Assembly (NCBI RefSeq): GCF_018613755.1
Contig: NZ_JAGGPP010000027.1
Coordinates: 124,001-188,000, forward strand
Length of the DNA stretch: 64,000 bases
Direction: 5' to 3'
Source of the DNA: Arthrobacter sp. ISL-72
Lineage (GTDB): Bacteria > Actinomycetota > Actinomycetes > Actinomycetales > Micrococcaceae
The notes beneath the pieces are model-generated. The model did not search any database. It was not told the DNA's origin and saw nothing but the letters and a program-made list of their open reading frames with translations. Within the stretch, counting starts at the first letter, position 1; every line of letters begins with the position of its first letter. This document shows, piece by piece, positions 41,556 to 50,200 of this stretch. A program made the translations under genes and the position numbers.

Positions 41556-43379
41556 TCACGGCACCCGGACCGGAGCGGAGGCCTGAGCGTCCCGTACGTC
41601 CACAACGGGTGAAGCGGCGGGTGCCGCCGTGCCAGGTGCGGCAAGCGGACCGCGGGGCTTCCCGCCCTTCGAGCCCCGTCGCCGGCCGGACCTTCCGTAG
41701 ACGAGGTACATCGTGACACCGGTGATCACCATGAGCAGCACCGTATAGACGAACGTGCTGGCAACGCCGTCCACGCCTTCCGCGCCGTCGGTATTGGCCT
41801 TGATCACGAGGCCAAGCGGCTGGACCAGGGGGTGCGCGAGGAAAATGGCGGTGTCGTAGTCATCGAGCATGCTGTTGAAGTTCAGGGCCGCGATGGCCGC
41901 CGCGGCCGGGAGGACCAGGGGCAGCAGAACGCGGCGGAACACGTAGAGGGTTTTGGCCCCCATGATGGCGGCGGCTTCCTCCAGCGATGAGTTGACCGAC
42001 GCGAAAGAGGCCTTCAGCATCCTGAGAGTGAACGGGATCTTCACCGTGATGAAGGCGATCAGGAGGATCACGGTGGTCCCGGTGAGGACGGCGCCGCCCA
42101 CCAGGGGGTTCGGGTGGTCGTAGCTGATGATCAGCCCGAGGGCCAGCAAAGCGGAAGGCAGGATCCAGGGGATGTGCAGGAGGTACTCGAACAGGGCCGT
42201 CACCCAGTTCCGGTGTTTCTGCAGGATCCGGGCCACCAGGAGCAGCCCGCCGACGGCGATCACGGCAGCGAGGGCGCTGTAGATGACACTGATGACAAAC
42301 GGCCGCAGGCCCGAAGCCTGGGTCAGGACCCGCACGTAGTTGTCGAGCGTGAGGCTGTCCACGGAAAGCCGCCCGGTCTGGATGGCGGCGCCGTCCGCGA
42401 AGGAAAACAGCACAATCAGGATCACCGGCAGCGTATACACCGCGAACAGCAGGTAAGCGGCCGCGTGGACCGCAATATTGGCCGCCGGATTGGTGATTTT
42501 CTGCTTCTGCAACGCGGAGGACACCTTGGAGACCGAGAAGTAGGTCCCGCCCTTTTCCAGGCGCGACATGACCGCGAGCATCAGGATGGTGGCGGCGCCC
42601 AGGATCACGGCGAGCAGGGCGGCCAGGTCGCGCGACGTGGGGCTGTTCGTGAATGTGAGGATCATCGGGGTGATGGTCTGGAAGTCGCGGCCGCCGAGGA
42701 CCTGCGGGGCGCTGAGTGCCCCGAGGCCGGTCAGGAAAGACAGGATGGTGACGGCAAACAGCGTCGGTTTCAGCATGGGCAGCACGATCCGGCGGAGGAT
42801 GGTCCAGGTGGAGGCACCCAGGTTTTTGGCCGCTTCGATGGTCTGGTAGTCCACGCCTTTGAGGGCGTTGGCGACGAAGAGCATGTGGTTGGTGGTGGTG
42901 GCGAACGTCATGACCGCCAAAACGGCGAAGAATCCCGAAAACCAGCCGGGATCCAGGCCGGGAACGACGTTCAGCAGGAAGGCGGTGACGATTCCCTTGT
43001 CGCCGTAGATGAATTTGTAGCCCGCTGCCAGCACGATGCCGCCGTAAATGAAGGTGGTGGCGTAGCCCAGGAACAGGATCCTGGAGCCGCGGATCCTGAA
43101 GTAATGGGTGACTAGCACGATGAAGATGCCCACCACGTTCACCGTGACGGACAGAGCCACCGCCAACAGGAAGCTGTTGCCCAGGGACTTCATGGCGCGC
43201 TGGGAGGAGAACAGCTTCTCCGCCGCCCGGCCGGAAAAGCTGCCGTCGGGGAAGAACGTTTCGATCAGCACGTTGGCGTTGGGCCAGACGAGGAACGCGG
43301 CGATGAACCAGGTAAGGACCGTTCCCACGGTGAGGATGAACGGGGAACGGAGCATGCTCCTGGCCGGGGCGCCGCTCAT
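41556..43379 (-). CDS. ABC transporter permease with two fused membrane domains
   Basis: A 607-residue protein made of two permease halves of about six helices each. Each half carries an EAA-type loop (TIEAAKNLGASTWTILRRIVLPML and SLEEAAAIMGAKTLYVFRRVLLPLVLP) that contacts the ATPase. The double form is typical of importers for ferric iron, thiamine or 2-aminoethylphosphonate. The C-terminal tail is basic and Pro/Ala-rich. It overlaps the ATPase gene by four bases, the last gene of a three-gene importer operon. Confidence 0.9.
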   Translation of the reverse strand: MSGAPARSMLRSPFILTVGTVLTWFIAAFLVWPNANVLIETFFPDGSFSGRAAEKLFSSQRAMKSLGNSFLLAVALSVTVNVVGIFIVLVTHYFRIRGSRILFLGYATTFIYGGIVLAAGYKFIYGDKGIVTAFLLNVVPGLDPGWFSGFFAVLAVMTFATTTNHMLFVANALKGVDYQTIEAAKNLGASTWTILRRIVLPMLKPTLFAVTILSFLTGLGALSAPQVLGGRDFQTITPMILTFTNSPTSRDLAALLAVILGAATILMLAVMSRLEKGGTYFSVSKVSSALQKQKITNPAANIAVHAAAYLLFAVYTLPVILIVLFSFADGAAIQTGRLSVDSLTLDNYVRVLTQASGLRPFVISVIYSALAAVIAVGGLLLVARILQKHRNWVTALFEYLLHIPWILPSALLALGLIISYDHPNPLVGGAVLTGTTVILLIAFITVKIPFTLRMLKASFASVNSSLEEAAAIMGAKTLYVFRRVLLPLVLPAAAAIAALNFNSMLDDYDTAIFLAHPLVQPLGLVIKANTDGAEGVDGVASTFVYTVLLMVITGVTMYLVYGRSGRRRGSKGGKPRGPLAAPGTAAPAASPVVDVRDAQASAPVRVP

Positions 43380-44488
43380 GGGAGGGCCGCCGCCCGGCTC
43401 TGTGCTGCCTGATCCTGTGCTGCCCGGTTCTGTGCTGCCAGCGCGGCACCGGTATCGGGATGGTACTGCAGCACGTGGCCCGGCTGGACGTAGACGGTGG
43501 CGGGCGCTCCTGCCTCGGGATGCACGACGCCGTCCTCCCGGACCAGCAGGCGGATGTCGGCGCCATGGCTCCGGACCACGTAGCGGCTGTGCAGCCCGTG
43601 GTAGGTGCGTGACACCACCTTTCCGGAGAGCCCGACGGCGGCACCGCCCGCCGCTGTTCCGCCGGTTGCAGTCGGCGTCAGGGACGCCTTTTCCACCCGG
43701 AGGTAGGAATTTGCCGCCGTCGACAGTCCTGCGCCGGACAGCCGGTTCAGCTCGGCGACGAACTCCGGGGTCAGCGCGGAACTGTCGCCGATGAAATTGC
43801 AGACGAACTCGGTCGCCGCATGGTCGTAAATTTCCTGCGGCGTCCCCACCTGCTCCACCACGCCCTTGTTGAAGACGGCCACCCGGTCGCTCATGGCCAG
43901 GGCCTCATCCTGGTCGTGGGTCACGTAAACAGTGGTGATGCCGAATTCGCTCTGCAGGTCCTTGAGCTGCTGCCGGAGCTGGTGCCGCAGCTTCGCATCG
44001 AGGTTGGACAGCGGCTCGTCCAGAAGCAGGATCTTGGGCCGCAGCACCAGGGCACGGGCAACTGCGACGCGCTGCTGCTGGCCGCCGGAAAGTTCGGCCA
44101 CGTTTTTGTCCAGCTGCTCATCGCTGAGCTCCACCCGGTGCGCGATGTCCCGCACCAGGCGGTCGCTATCGGCGCTCTTCTCCTTGCGGACTCGGAGCCC
44201 GAAAGCGATGTTTTCCCGGACGCTCATGCTGGGGAACAGGGCGTAGTTCTGGAACACCATCCCCACCTGCCGCTTGTCGCTGGGGAGCCGGGTGACATTC
44301 TTCCCATCCACATGGACGGTTCCCGCGGACGGCTCGATGAAGCCTGCCAAGGTCCGCAGCGCCGTCGTTTTACCGCAGCCTGACGGGCCAAGCAGCGTGA
44401 AGAACTCACCGGGTTCGACGTGGAGGTCCAGCTGCGGGATGGCGATGAAATCGCCGAAGGAAACTTCAATGTTGTCCAAGCGGATCAT
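43376..44488 (-). CDS. ABC transporter ATP-binding protein (PotA/FbpC/PhnT type)
   Basis: A 370-residue ATPase: Walker A GPSGCGKTTALRT, Q-loop region VFQNYALFP, signature LSGGQQQRVAVARAL, Walker B ILLLDEPLSNLD and switch His TVYVTHDQDEAL. A C-terminal TOBE-like domain follows. The end is an unusual tail of AAQNR-AAQDQ-AAQSR repeats coded by three 15-base units. It powers uptake with the permease and binding protein genes beside it. Confidence 0.92.
   Translation of the reverse strand: MIRLDNIEVSFGDFIAIPQLDLHVEPGEFFTLLGPSGCGKTTALRTLAGFIEPSAGTVHVDGKNVTRLPSDKRQVGMVFQNYALFPSMSVRENIAFGLRVRKEKSADSDRLVRDIAHRVELSDEQLDKNVAELSGGQQQRVAVARALVLRPKILLLDEPLSNLDAKLRHQLRQQLKDLQSEFGITTVYVTHDQDEALAMSDRVAVFNKGVVEQVGTPQEIYDHAATEFVCNFIGDSSALTPEFVAELNRLSGAGLSTAANSYLRVEKASLTPTATGGTAAGGAAVGLSGKVVSRTYHGLHSRYVVRSHGADIRLLVREDGVVHPEAGAPATVYVQPGHVLQYHPDTGAALAAQNRAAQDQAAQSRAAALP
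43394..43438 (-). repeat. Three 15-base repeats in the ATPase tail
   Basis: Plus-strand units CCGGCTCTGTGCTGC (43394-43408), CTGATCCTGTGCTGC (43409-43423) and CCGGTTCTGTGCTGC (43424-43438) encode three AAQ-x-x pentapeptides at the C-terminus of the ABC ATPase. Confidence 0.88.
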
Positions 44489-44528
44489 GGGAAACCTGTC
44501 TGCTGTGGCTGTTGGGCAGGGGCCGGGG

Positions 44529-45608
44529 CTACGTCATGTACTCGAGTTCGATCTTTTCCACCCACGAGCCCATGTTTTCCTGGACGAAGTTCCAGTCGAT
44601 GTCCTGCTGCTTGAGCCCGTCGAAGAACTCGAGCACCTCCGGCTTGGCCTTGGCGGCGGCGACCTTGTTTGCCGGCATTGAATTGAACTGCTGCGCCCAT
44701 TCACCCTGGACCTCGGCGCTGCCGAACCAGTCGATGAACTTTTGGGCCTGTTCCTTCTTGTCGGTGCCCTTGACCAGGGCCACCTGCTCCACGGCGAGCG
44801 GGACGCCCACGGACGGCACCACTGTCTCCACGTTCACCTTGAAGGACTTCTCGCGCTCCGCCACGATCGAGGAGGGCATCTGGCCCATGTCCACTTCCCC
44901 TGACGCGATGCGGGCGAAGAGGTCGGTCTTGGCGACGGCCGGGCTGCCGTTCTGGAAATACTGCTCCACCTGCTTCCAGCCTCCATCCGAGATGCCCAGC
45001 TCGCCGGACTCGTCCTTGTAGCGGGAGAGGATGCCGGCGAACACCAGCTGCGCCGTCGCGGTGCCGAGGCCGGTGACCCGTTCATAGCGCGTCTTGAATT
45101 CGTCCTTGGACCACAGGTCCGTCCAGTCCTTCGGCGCCTGCTCAGGCGTGATCTTGTCCGAGTTGTAGCCGAGCAAAATGGCCTGCTTCACCAGCGGCCA
45201 GTAGGCCTTTTCGTCGTCGCCGTCGCCGAGTGAGGCGTCCACCTCGGCCGCCCACGCGGGCTCATACGCCTCGATGGCGTCGGCTGCCTTAATCTGGACG
45301 AAGTACATGTTGTTGAGGCCGAAGGCTACGTCGGCGATGGGGTTGTTCTTCTCGGCGATCAGTTTGTTGGTCGCATCGGCTCCGCCGGCGCCCACGATCT
45401 CAATCTTAAAGCCGGCCTCCGCTGCCTTCTGCGTCAGCCACTCCCCGCGGCCCTCGCCGTTGGAGTTGGTGTACACCACCAGAGTGTCGCCGGAGGCCGC
45501 TGCCGGGGATGAACTGCCCGAAGCTTCGGGGGCGGCCGAGCCGGCGCCGCAGCCGGCCAGGAGGGTGACGGCGACGGCGGCGGCAACCAAGGTTTTGAAC
45601 TTTTGCAC
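44529..45608 (-). CDS. ABC transporter substrate-binding lipoprotein
   Basis: A 359-residue binding protein. The lipoprotein signal peptide ends in LLAGC, with lipidated Cys20, followed by a Ser/Ala-rich spacer. The mature part starts TLVVYTNSNGEGRGEW, as in ferric-iron and 2-aminoethylphosphonate binding proteins of the periplasmic-binding class, and has GYNSDKITPEQAPKDWTDLW and TGLGTATAQLVFAGIL. The ligand cannot be fixed; no cluster of tyrosines for direct iron binding stands out. GTG at 45608 is chosen because the signal peptide starts there. First gene of the importer operon, behind a palindromic site at 45692-45704. Confidence 0.87.
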   Translation of the reverse strand: MQKFKTLVAAAVAVTLLAGCGAGSAAPEASGSSSPAAASGDTLVVYTNSNGEGRGEWLTQKAAEAGFKIEIVGAGGADATNKLIAEKNNPIADVAFGLNNMYFVQIKAADAIEAYEPAWAAEVDASLGDGDDEKAYWPLVKQAILLGYNSDKITPEQAPKDWTDLWSKDEFKTRYERVTGLGTATAQLVFAGILSRYKDESGELGISDGGWKQVEQYFQNGSPAVAKTDLFARIASGEVDMGQMPSSIVAEREKSFKVNVETVVPSVGVPLAVEQVALVKGTDKKEQAQKFIDWFGSAEVQGEWAQQFNSMPANKVAAAKAKPEVLEFFDGLKQQDIDWNFVQENMGSWVEKIELEYMT

Positions 45609-45682
45609 GATTGAGACCCATTTCTGAACTGGAACCGGAGCATTGTCCGGCAAGCCTATAGCGGCTTCTACCGATTTTGGCC

Positions 45683-45707
45683 GTTTATAGCTATCGATTC
45701 GATAAAC
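45683..45707. promoter_or_regulatory. Nested dyad upstream of the ABC importer operon
   Basis: TATCGATTCGATA (45692-45704) is a perfect 13-base palindrome. Outside it GTTTAT (45683-45688) pairs with ATAAAC (45702-45707). It is AT-rich against a GC-rich background and 75 bases before the binding-protein start, as expected of an operator or promoter. No regulator gene is adjacent. Confidence 0.5.
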
Positions 45708-45806
45708 TACTCGGCCTCGGCGTTCCAGTCTGGTCGGGCTGGCCCAACATCGTGCACCCCTGGCTTTAACGCCCGGTGAACTTCCGCCCCGGTCAGACGC
45801 GCAGCG

Positions 45807-46241
45807 TCAGTCCCGTTCCAGGGTCTCCGTCAGGTGGTGGGTGGGGATGCGGTCGCGGTCGTAGGTGATCTCCGTGTAGCCGTGGGGTTCGGGTTTGCCG
45901 TGCAGGTTCAGGTTGACGAACACGATCTCCTCGATGGTGAGGATGCTCTGCCGGGTGATCATGTTCCGGACTTCAGCGCGCATGGTCATCGAGGTCCGGC
46001 CGAACCGGGTGGCGGTCAATCCCATCTCGATCAGGTCACCTTGCACCGCGGAGCTGACGAAGTTGATCTCAGAAATGTACTTGGTGACGGCCCGGCCGTT
46101 GCCGAGCTGCAGGATGGCGTAGATCGCGGCTTCCTCGTCGATCCATTTCAGCAGGCTTCCGCCGAACAGCGTGCCGTTGGCGTTGAGGTCTTCAGGCCGC
46201 ACCCACTTGCGGGTGCGGAAGGTGATGTCTGCCGATTCCAT
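45807..46241 (-). CDS. Acyl-CoA thioesterase (hot-dog fold, YciA/BACH-like)
   Basis: A 144-residue single hot-dog domain: LNANGTLFGGSLLKWIDEEAAIYA holds the conserved N-x(4)-GG-x(4)-D motif, and KYISEINFVSSAVQGDLIEMG the following strand. Such enzymes hydrolyse acyl-CoA to free acid and CoA. A single gene with no obvious operon partner. Confidence 0.85.
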   Translation of the reverse strand: MESADITFRTRKWVRPEDLNANGTLFGGSLLKWIDEEAAIYAILQLGNGRAVTKYISEINFVSSAVQGDLIEMGLTATRFGRTSMTMRAEVRNMITRQSILTIEEIVFVNLNLHGKPEPHGYTEITYDRDRIPTHHLTETLERD

Positions 46242-46282
46242 ACTGCGAGATTAGCGGACCGTGGGCGGCAGGCAGCAGTGTG

Positions 46283-46312
46283 ACGACGGCGGCAGCGGCC
46301 TGCCGCCGTCGT
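46283..46312. terminator. Strong hairpin after the GNAT gene
   Basis: A perfect 13-base stem, ACGACGGCGGCAG (46283-46295) with CTGCCGCCGTCGT (46300-46312), and a four-base loop. It touches the GNAT stop codon on the minus strand and precedes the thioesterase gene, so it probably ends the GNAT transcript. There is no T-run. Confidence 0.6.
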
Positions 46313-46815
46313 TATGCCATGGCTGTGTGCGCGGCGCTGTGCGAATCAATCTTCTTTGCGTAACAGTGGGAGTGCTCCACGCCGATGTAGGGGCCGAAGT
46401 TGGGTACTTCATCAAAGCCGCAACTTTGGTAGAAGTTCCTGCCGTCCGGCTGGGCCGAGCCCGCTTCGGCCGTGATAGAAGTGACGCCCATTCCGTAGGC
46501 GTGGGCCTCCAGGGCAGCGAGGATGGAGCTGGCAACTCCCGAACCGCGGGTGTAGGGGAGGACGTACAACCGCTTAATCTCGGCGGTGGTGGAGTCCAGC
46601 ATCCTCAGTCCGCCGCACCCCACCGGCTGTCCGGAGCTTTTCTCGTAGGCCACCAGGAATACGGCCGTGTCCACTTCCGACGGCGGGGGTCCGGGTTCGT
46701 GGTCCTTGGTGCCGAAGCGGGCGTCCAGTTCCGCCTGCTGTGCTGCCCGCAGATCGGCGCCCACGGGGTTGGCCCAGGTGACCTGTCTGATGTTGAGTCG
46801 GGGGTTGGTCTGCAT
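46312..46815 (-). CDS. GNAT-family N-acetyltransferase
   Basis: A 167-residue acetyltransferase. The acetyl-CoA loop region is IKRLYVLPYTRGSGVASSILAALEAHAYG (R/Q-x-x-G-x-G/A type), followed by FYQSCGFDEVPNFGPY. The substrate is unknown; close relatives are simply annotated as acetyltransferases. ATG 46815 follows GAGGCAG; the longer frame to 46935 lacks family similarity. Confidence 0.83.
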   Translation of the reverse strand: MQTNPRLNIRQVTWANPVGADLRAAQQAELDARFGTKDHEPGPPPSEVDTAVFLVAYEKSSGQPVGCGGLRMLDSTTAEIKRLYVLPYTRGSGVASSILAALEAHAYGMGVTSITAEAGSAQPDGRNFYQSCGFDEVPNFGPYIGVEHSHCYAKKIDSHSAAHTAMA

Positions 46816-46939
46816 CGCTGCCTCGATTCGCCGGAGGGATATGCAAAATAAGCCTAGGAGGAGGCCATTTCCGCGGTGTTTCCTGCGGGTAAGCGTCGGG
46901 AGAACAGTGGGTGCGGGCGGCATGATGGCCGTCACGCCA

Positions 46940-46961
46940 ATTAGTATGTATGCTTACTAAT
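46940..46961. promoter_or_regulatory. 22-base dyad between divergent genes
   Basis: ATTAGTA-TGTATGCT-TACTAAT has perfect seven-base arms (46940-46946 and 46955-46961). It is AT-rich and lies in the 176-base gap between the GNAT gene (minus) and the small gene at 46992 (plus). It looks like a MarR- or TetR-type operator; no such regulator is encoded in the window. Confidence 0.5.
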
Positions 46962-46991
46962 CCGTGTTTTGACCGGTTTGCATAAGGAGTT

Positions 46992-47258
46992 GTGTCGCAG
47001 TTGGTAATCCTCGCTGAACTTTCCGGGCTGGCAGACGGTGATGTGGCCGCGCCCCTGGGCCAGCCGCAGGCCCCGCCGTTCCACTGCGGGGAAGCAATGG
47101 AGTGGACCACGCCGGTCCCCGGCCCCACTGAACTGGCCTACTCCTATGACGGGGCCGAGGCCCCTGCTGAACTCCCGGCCGTGTGGCGGTGCAGCTGCGG
47201 CTTCCAGCTCGACTCCCAGGTGCACCTGTCCCCGGTGCACCTGGCGGCCATAGCCTAA
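46992..47258 (+). CDS. Small Cys-containing hypothetical protein
   Basis: Up to 88 residues, with one early Cys (PPFHCGEAMEW) and a later CSCGFQ motif, suggesting a small metal-binding or redox-sensitive fold. The GTG at 46992 is only two bases from AAGGAG, so the TTG at 47001, with better spacing, may be the true start. It overlaps the glutamate dehydrogenase stop by four bases, tail to tail. Family not recognised. Confidence 0.5.
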   Translation: MSQLVILAELSGLADGDVAAPLGQPQAPPFHCGEAMEWTTPVPGPTELAYSYDGAEAPAELPAVWRCSCGFQLDSQVHLSPVHLAAIA

Positions 47259-50200
47259 CGGCGCACCAGCGTCCGCAGGAGCTTGAGTGCCACGGAGATC
47301 GAGTGGATGTCAGTCTGTCCGGGCCGGGTTGCTTCGGCGAACGTGTCCTTGATCCGCACGAGCTGCTCCTGATGGCCGCGTTCCCAAGCTACGATGCGCT
47401 CAACGGAATCAGCCGCGCTGAAGTCCGGACCCTGCGTCATCTCCATCACCGAGGCCGTCATGTCCGCTACGGCCGAGTACACATCATCACGCAGCGCGGC
47501 GCGGGCAAGGGCCTCCCACCGGCTCTGGCGCGGCAGGTCGGTGATGCTCAGCAGCAGGTTCGCGGCGCCGATCCGCTGGAAGACCGCGTAATACAGGTCG
47601 GCGATCGTGGCGACGGGTTCATGCACCCGCTCCGAAACGAGCGAGATGTCCAGCAGCCCGAAACTCTCCAACAGTCCCGCGGCGCGAAGGCCCAGCTCCC
47701 GGGGCATCGCGACGTCGTCCCAGTGCGCCAGCCGGTCCTGCACGCGGTCCAGGTCCGAGCCGCGAAAGTAGTCCATGGTGTGCTCGCGGAGCAGTTCCAG
47801 CGTTGGCAGGATCCTGGCCAGGGCCTCGGTCACTGGCTGGTCCCGGTGGTCGTGCGTCACGTACCACCTGGTGGCACGATCGAGGACCCTGCGCATGTGC
47901 AGGGTTGCCTGCGCAGCGTGTTCACTCGGATACGCGGCGGGGAGGTCGGCCAGCGTGTTGACGATCCACGGCAGGTCGAACGCTTCGCGTGCCACCACGA
48001 AGGCCTTGGCAACTGCGGCCGCGGTGGCTGTCGTCTCCTCGATGGCACGGAAGGCGAAGGTGATACCGCCCAGATTGATCATGTCATTGGCCACCACCGT
48101 GCAGATGATCTGGCGGCGGAGCGGGTGGGAGTCCAGATCGGCGTCGAATCGCTCGGACAGCTGCCGGGGAAAGTAGCCTCTGAGGACGCGCCGGAACCAC
48201 GGGTCGTCCGCCAGATCGCTGTTGGTGAGCTCGGTGGCCAGTTGGATCTTGGCATAGGCGGCCAGCACGGACAGTTCGGGCGAGGTGAGCCCTTCTCCGG
48301 ACCGCAGCCGTTCCTTGAGCTCGGCGCTGCTCGGCAGCCCTTCCAGCCGGCGGTCCAGGTCCGTGGCATTCTCGAGCCAGTCCATCATCCGTTCGAAGCC
48401 GGGACTCCACTCCCGCACCAGGTGCCGGTCGTTGAAGAGCAGGACATTCTGGTCCGCGTTGTTGGCCAGCACCAATCGGGCCACGTCATCGGTGAGGGAG
48501 TGCAGGAAAGCTGCGCGTTCCTCCGCGGGCATCTTTTCGGCGGAAATCATCCGGTCCAGGAAAATCTTGATGTTCACCTCGTGGTCCGAGCAGTCCACCC
48601 CGGCGGAGTTGTCGATGGCATCGGTGTTCAGCAGGATGCCGGACAGCGCGGCCTCGATCCGTCCGAGCTGCGTGACTCCCAGGTTCCCGCCCTCGGCGAT
48701 GATCTTCGCCCGCACCTCCTTGCCGTTGACCCGGATGGGGTCGTTGGCCTTGTCGCCCACCTCTGAATGGCTCTCGGAGGAGGACTTGATGTAGGTGCCG
48801 ATGCCGCCGTTGTAGAGCAGGTCCACGGGTGCCCGGAGGATGGCCTGGAGGAGGGCGTGAGGCGGCAGCGACACCGTGCCCGGGTCCAGGCCGAGAGAGT
48901 GCCTGACCTGTTCCGTAATGGGGAGGGCCTTGGTCCGGCGGGAATGAACACCGCCGCCCTCGCTGATCAGGGCGGGATTGTAGTCCGCCCAGGACGAGCG
49001 TGGCAGGGCAAAGAGCCGCCGTCGTTCCTCGAAGGACGCTTTGGCATCGGGATCCGGGTCGAGGAAGATGTGCCGGTGGTCGAACGCCGCCACCAGCCGG
49101 ATGTGGCGGGAGAGGAGCATTCCGTTGCCAAAGACATCCCCGCTCATATCCCCGATGCCGGTGGCCGTGAAGTCCTCCCGCTGGCAGTCGACGCCGAGCT
49201 CGCGGAAATGGTGCTTCACCGATTCCCAGGCACCGCGGGCAGTGATGCCCATCTGTTTGTGGTCATAGCCCACGGACCCGCCCGACGCGAAGGCGTCGCC
49301 CAGCCAGAAGCCGTACTCCCGGGCCACCGCGTTGGCAGCGTCCGAAAACGCGGCGGTGCCCTTGTCAGCCGCCACCACGAGGTAGTAATCGTCGACGTCG
49401 TGACGCACCACGCGCTCCGGCGGCACCACGGTTTCGCCGTGCACAGTGGTGGTCAGGTTGTCGGTCAGGTCCAGCAGGCCGCGGACGAAAACGCGGTAGC
49501 ACTCCAGGCCCTCGGCCAGCCAGGTCTCACGGTCGGCGGCAGGATCCGGCAACTGCTTGGGATAGAAACCGCCTTTGGCGCCGGTGGGCACGATCACGGA
49601 GTTCTTTACGTTCTGGGCCTTGACCAGGCCCAGGATCTCGGTGCGGAAATCCTCGCTGCGGTCGGACCAGCGCAGTCCGCCCCGGGCCAGTGCCCCGAAG
49701 CGCAGGTGGACGCCTTCCACGCGCGGCGAATAGACCCAGATTTCGTACTTCGGCCGGGGGAAGGGCGCGTTGGCGATTGCCGCGGGATTCAGTTTGAAGC
49801 TGAGGTGCGGCTTGTCCTGGAAGTAGTTGGTGCGGAGCGTGGATTCCACCAGGTTCATCAGCGTCCGCAGCAGGCGGTCGGCGTCGAGGACCGGAATGTC
49901 CTCGATCGCGGCGAGCAGTTCCTTGCGGACAGCGTCGGTGTCCCTGAACCGGTCGGGAACGTCAAGGGCGGGATCAAACTTCGCCTCGAAGAGCGCCAGG
50001 AGGGCGTGGGTGGCCCGGACATTGGCCAGCAGCGCATCCGCCATAAAGCCGTACGAGTGCGTGGTCCCCAGCTGCTGCAGATACTTGGCATAGCTGCGCA
50101 GGATGGACGCCTGCCGCCACTCGATGCCTTCCCGGAGCACCAGGCCGTCAAACCTGTCCGATTCCGTGTCCCCGCGCATGGCTGCGCTGAAGGCATCCGC

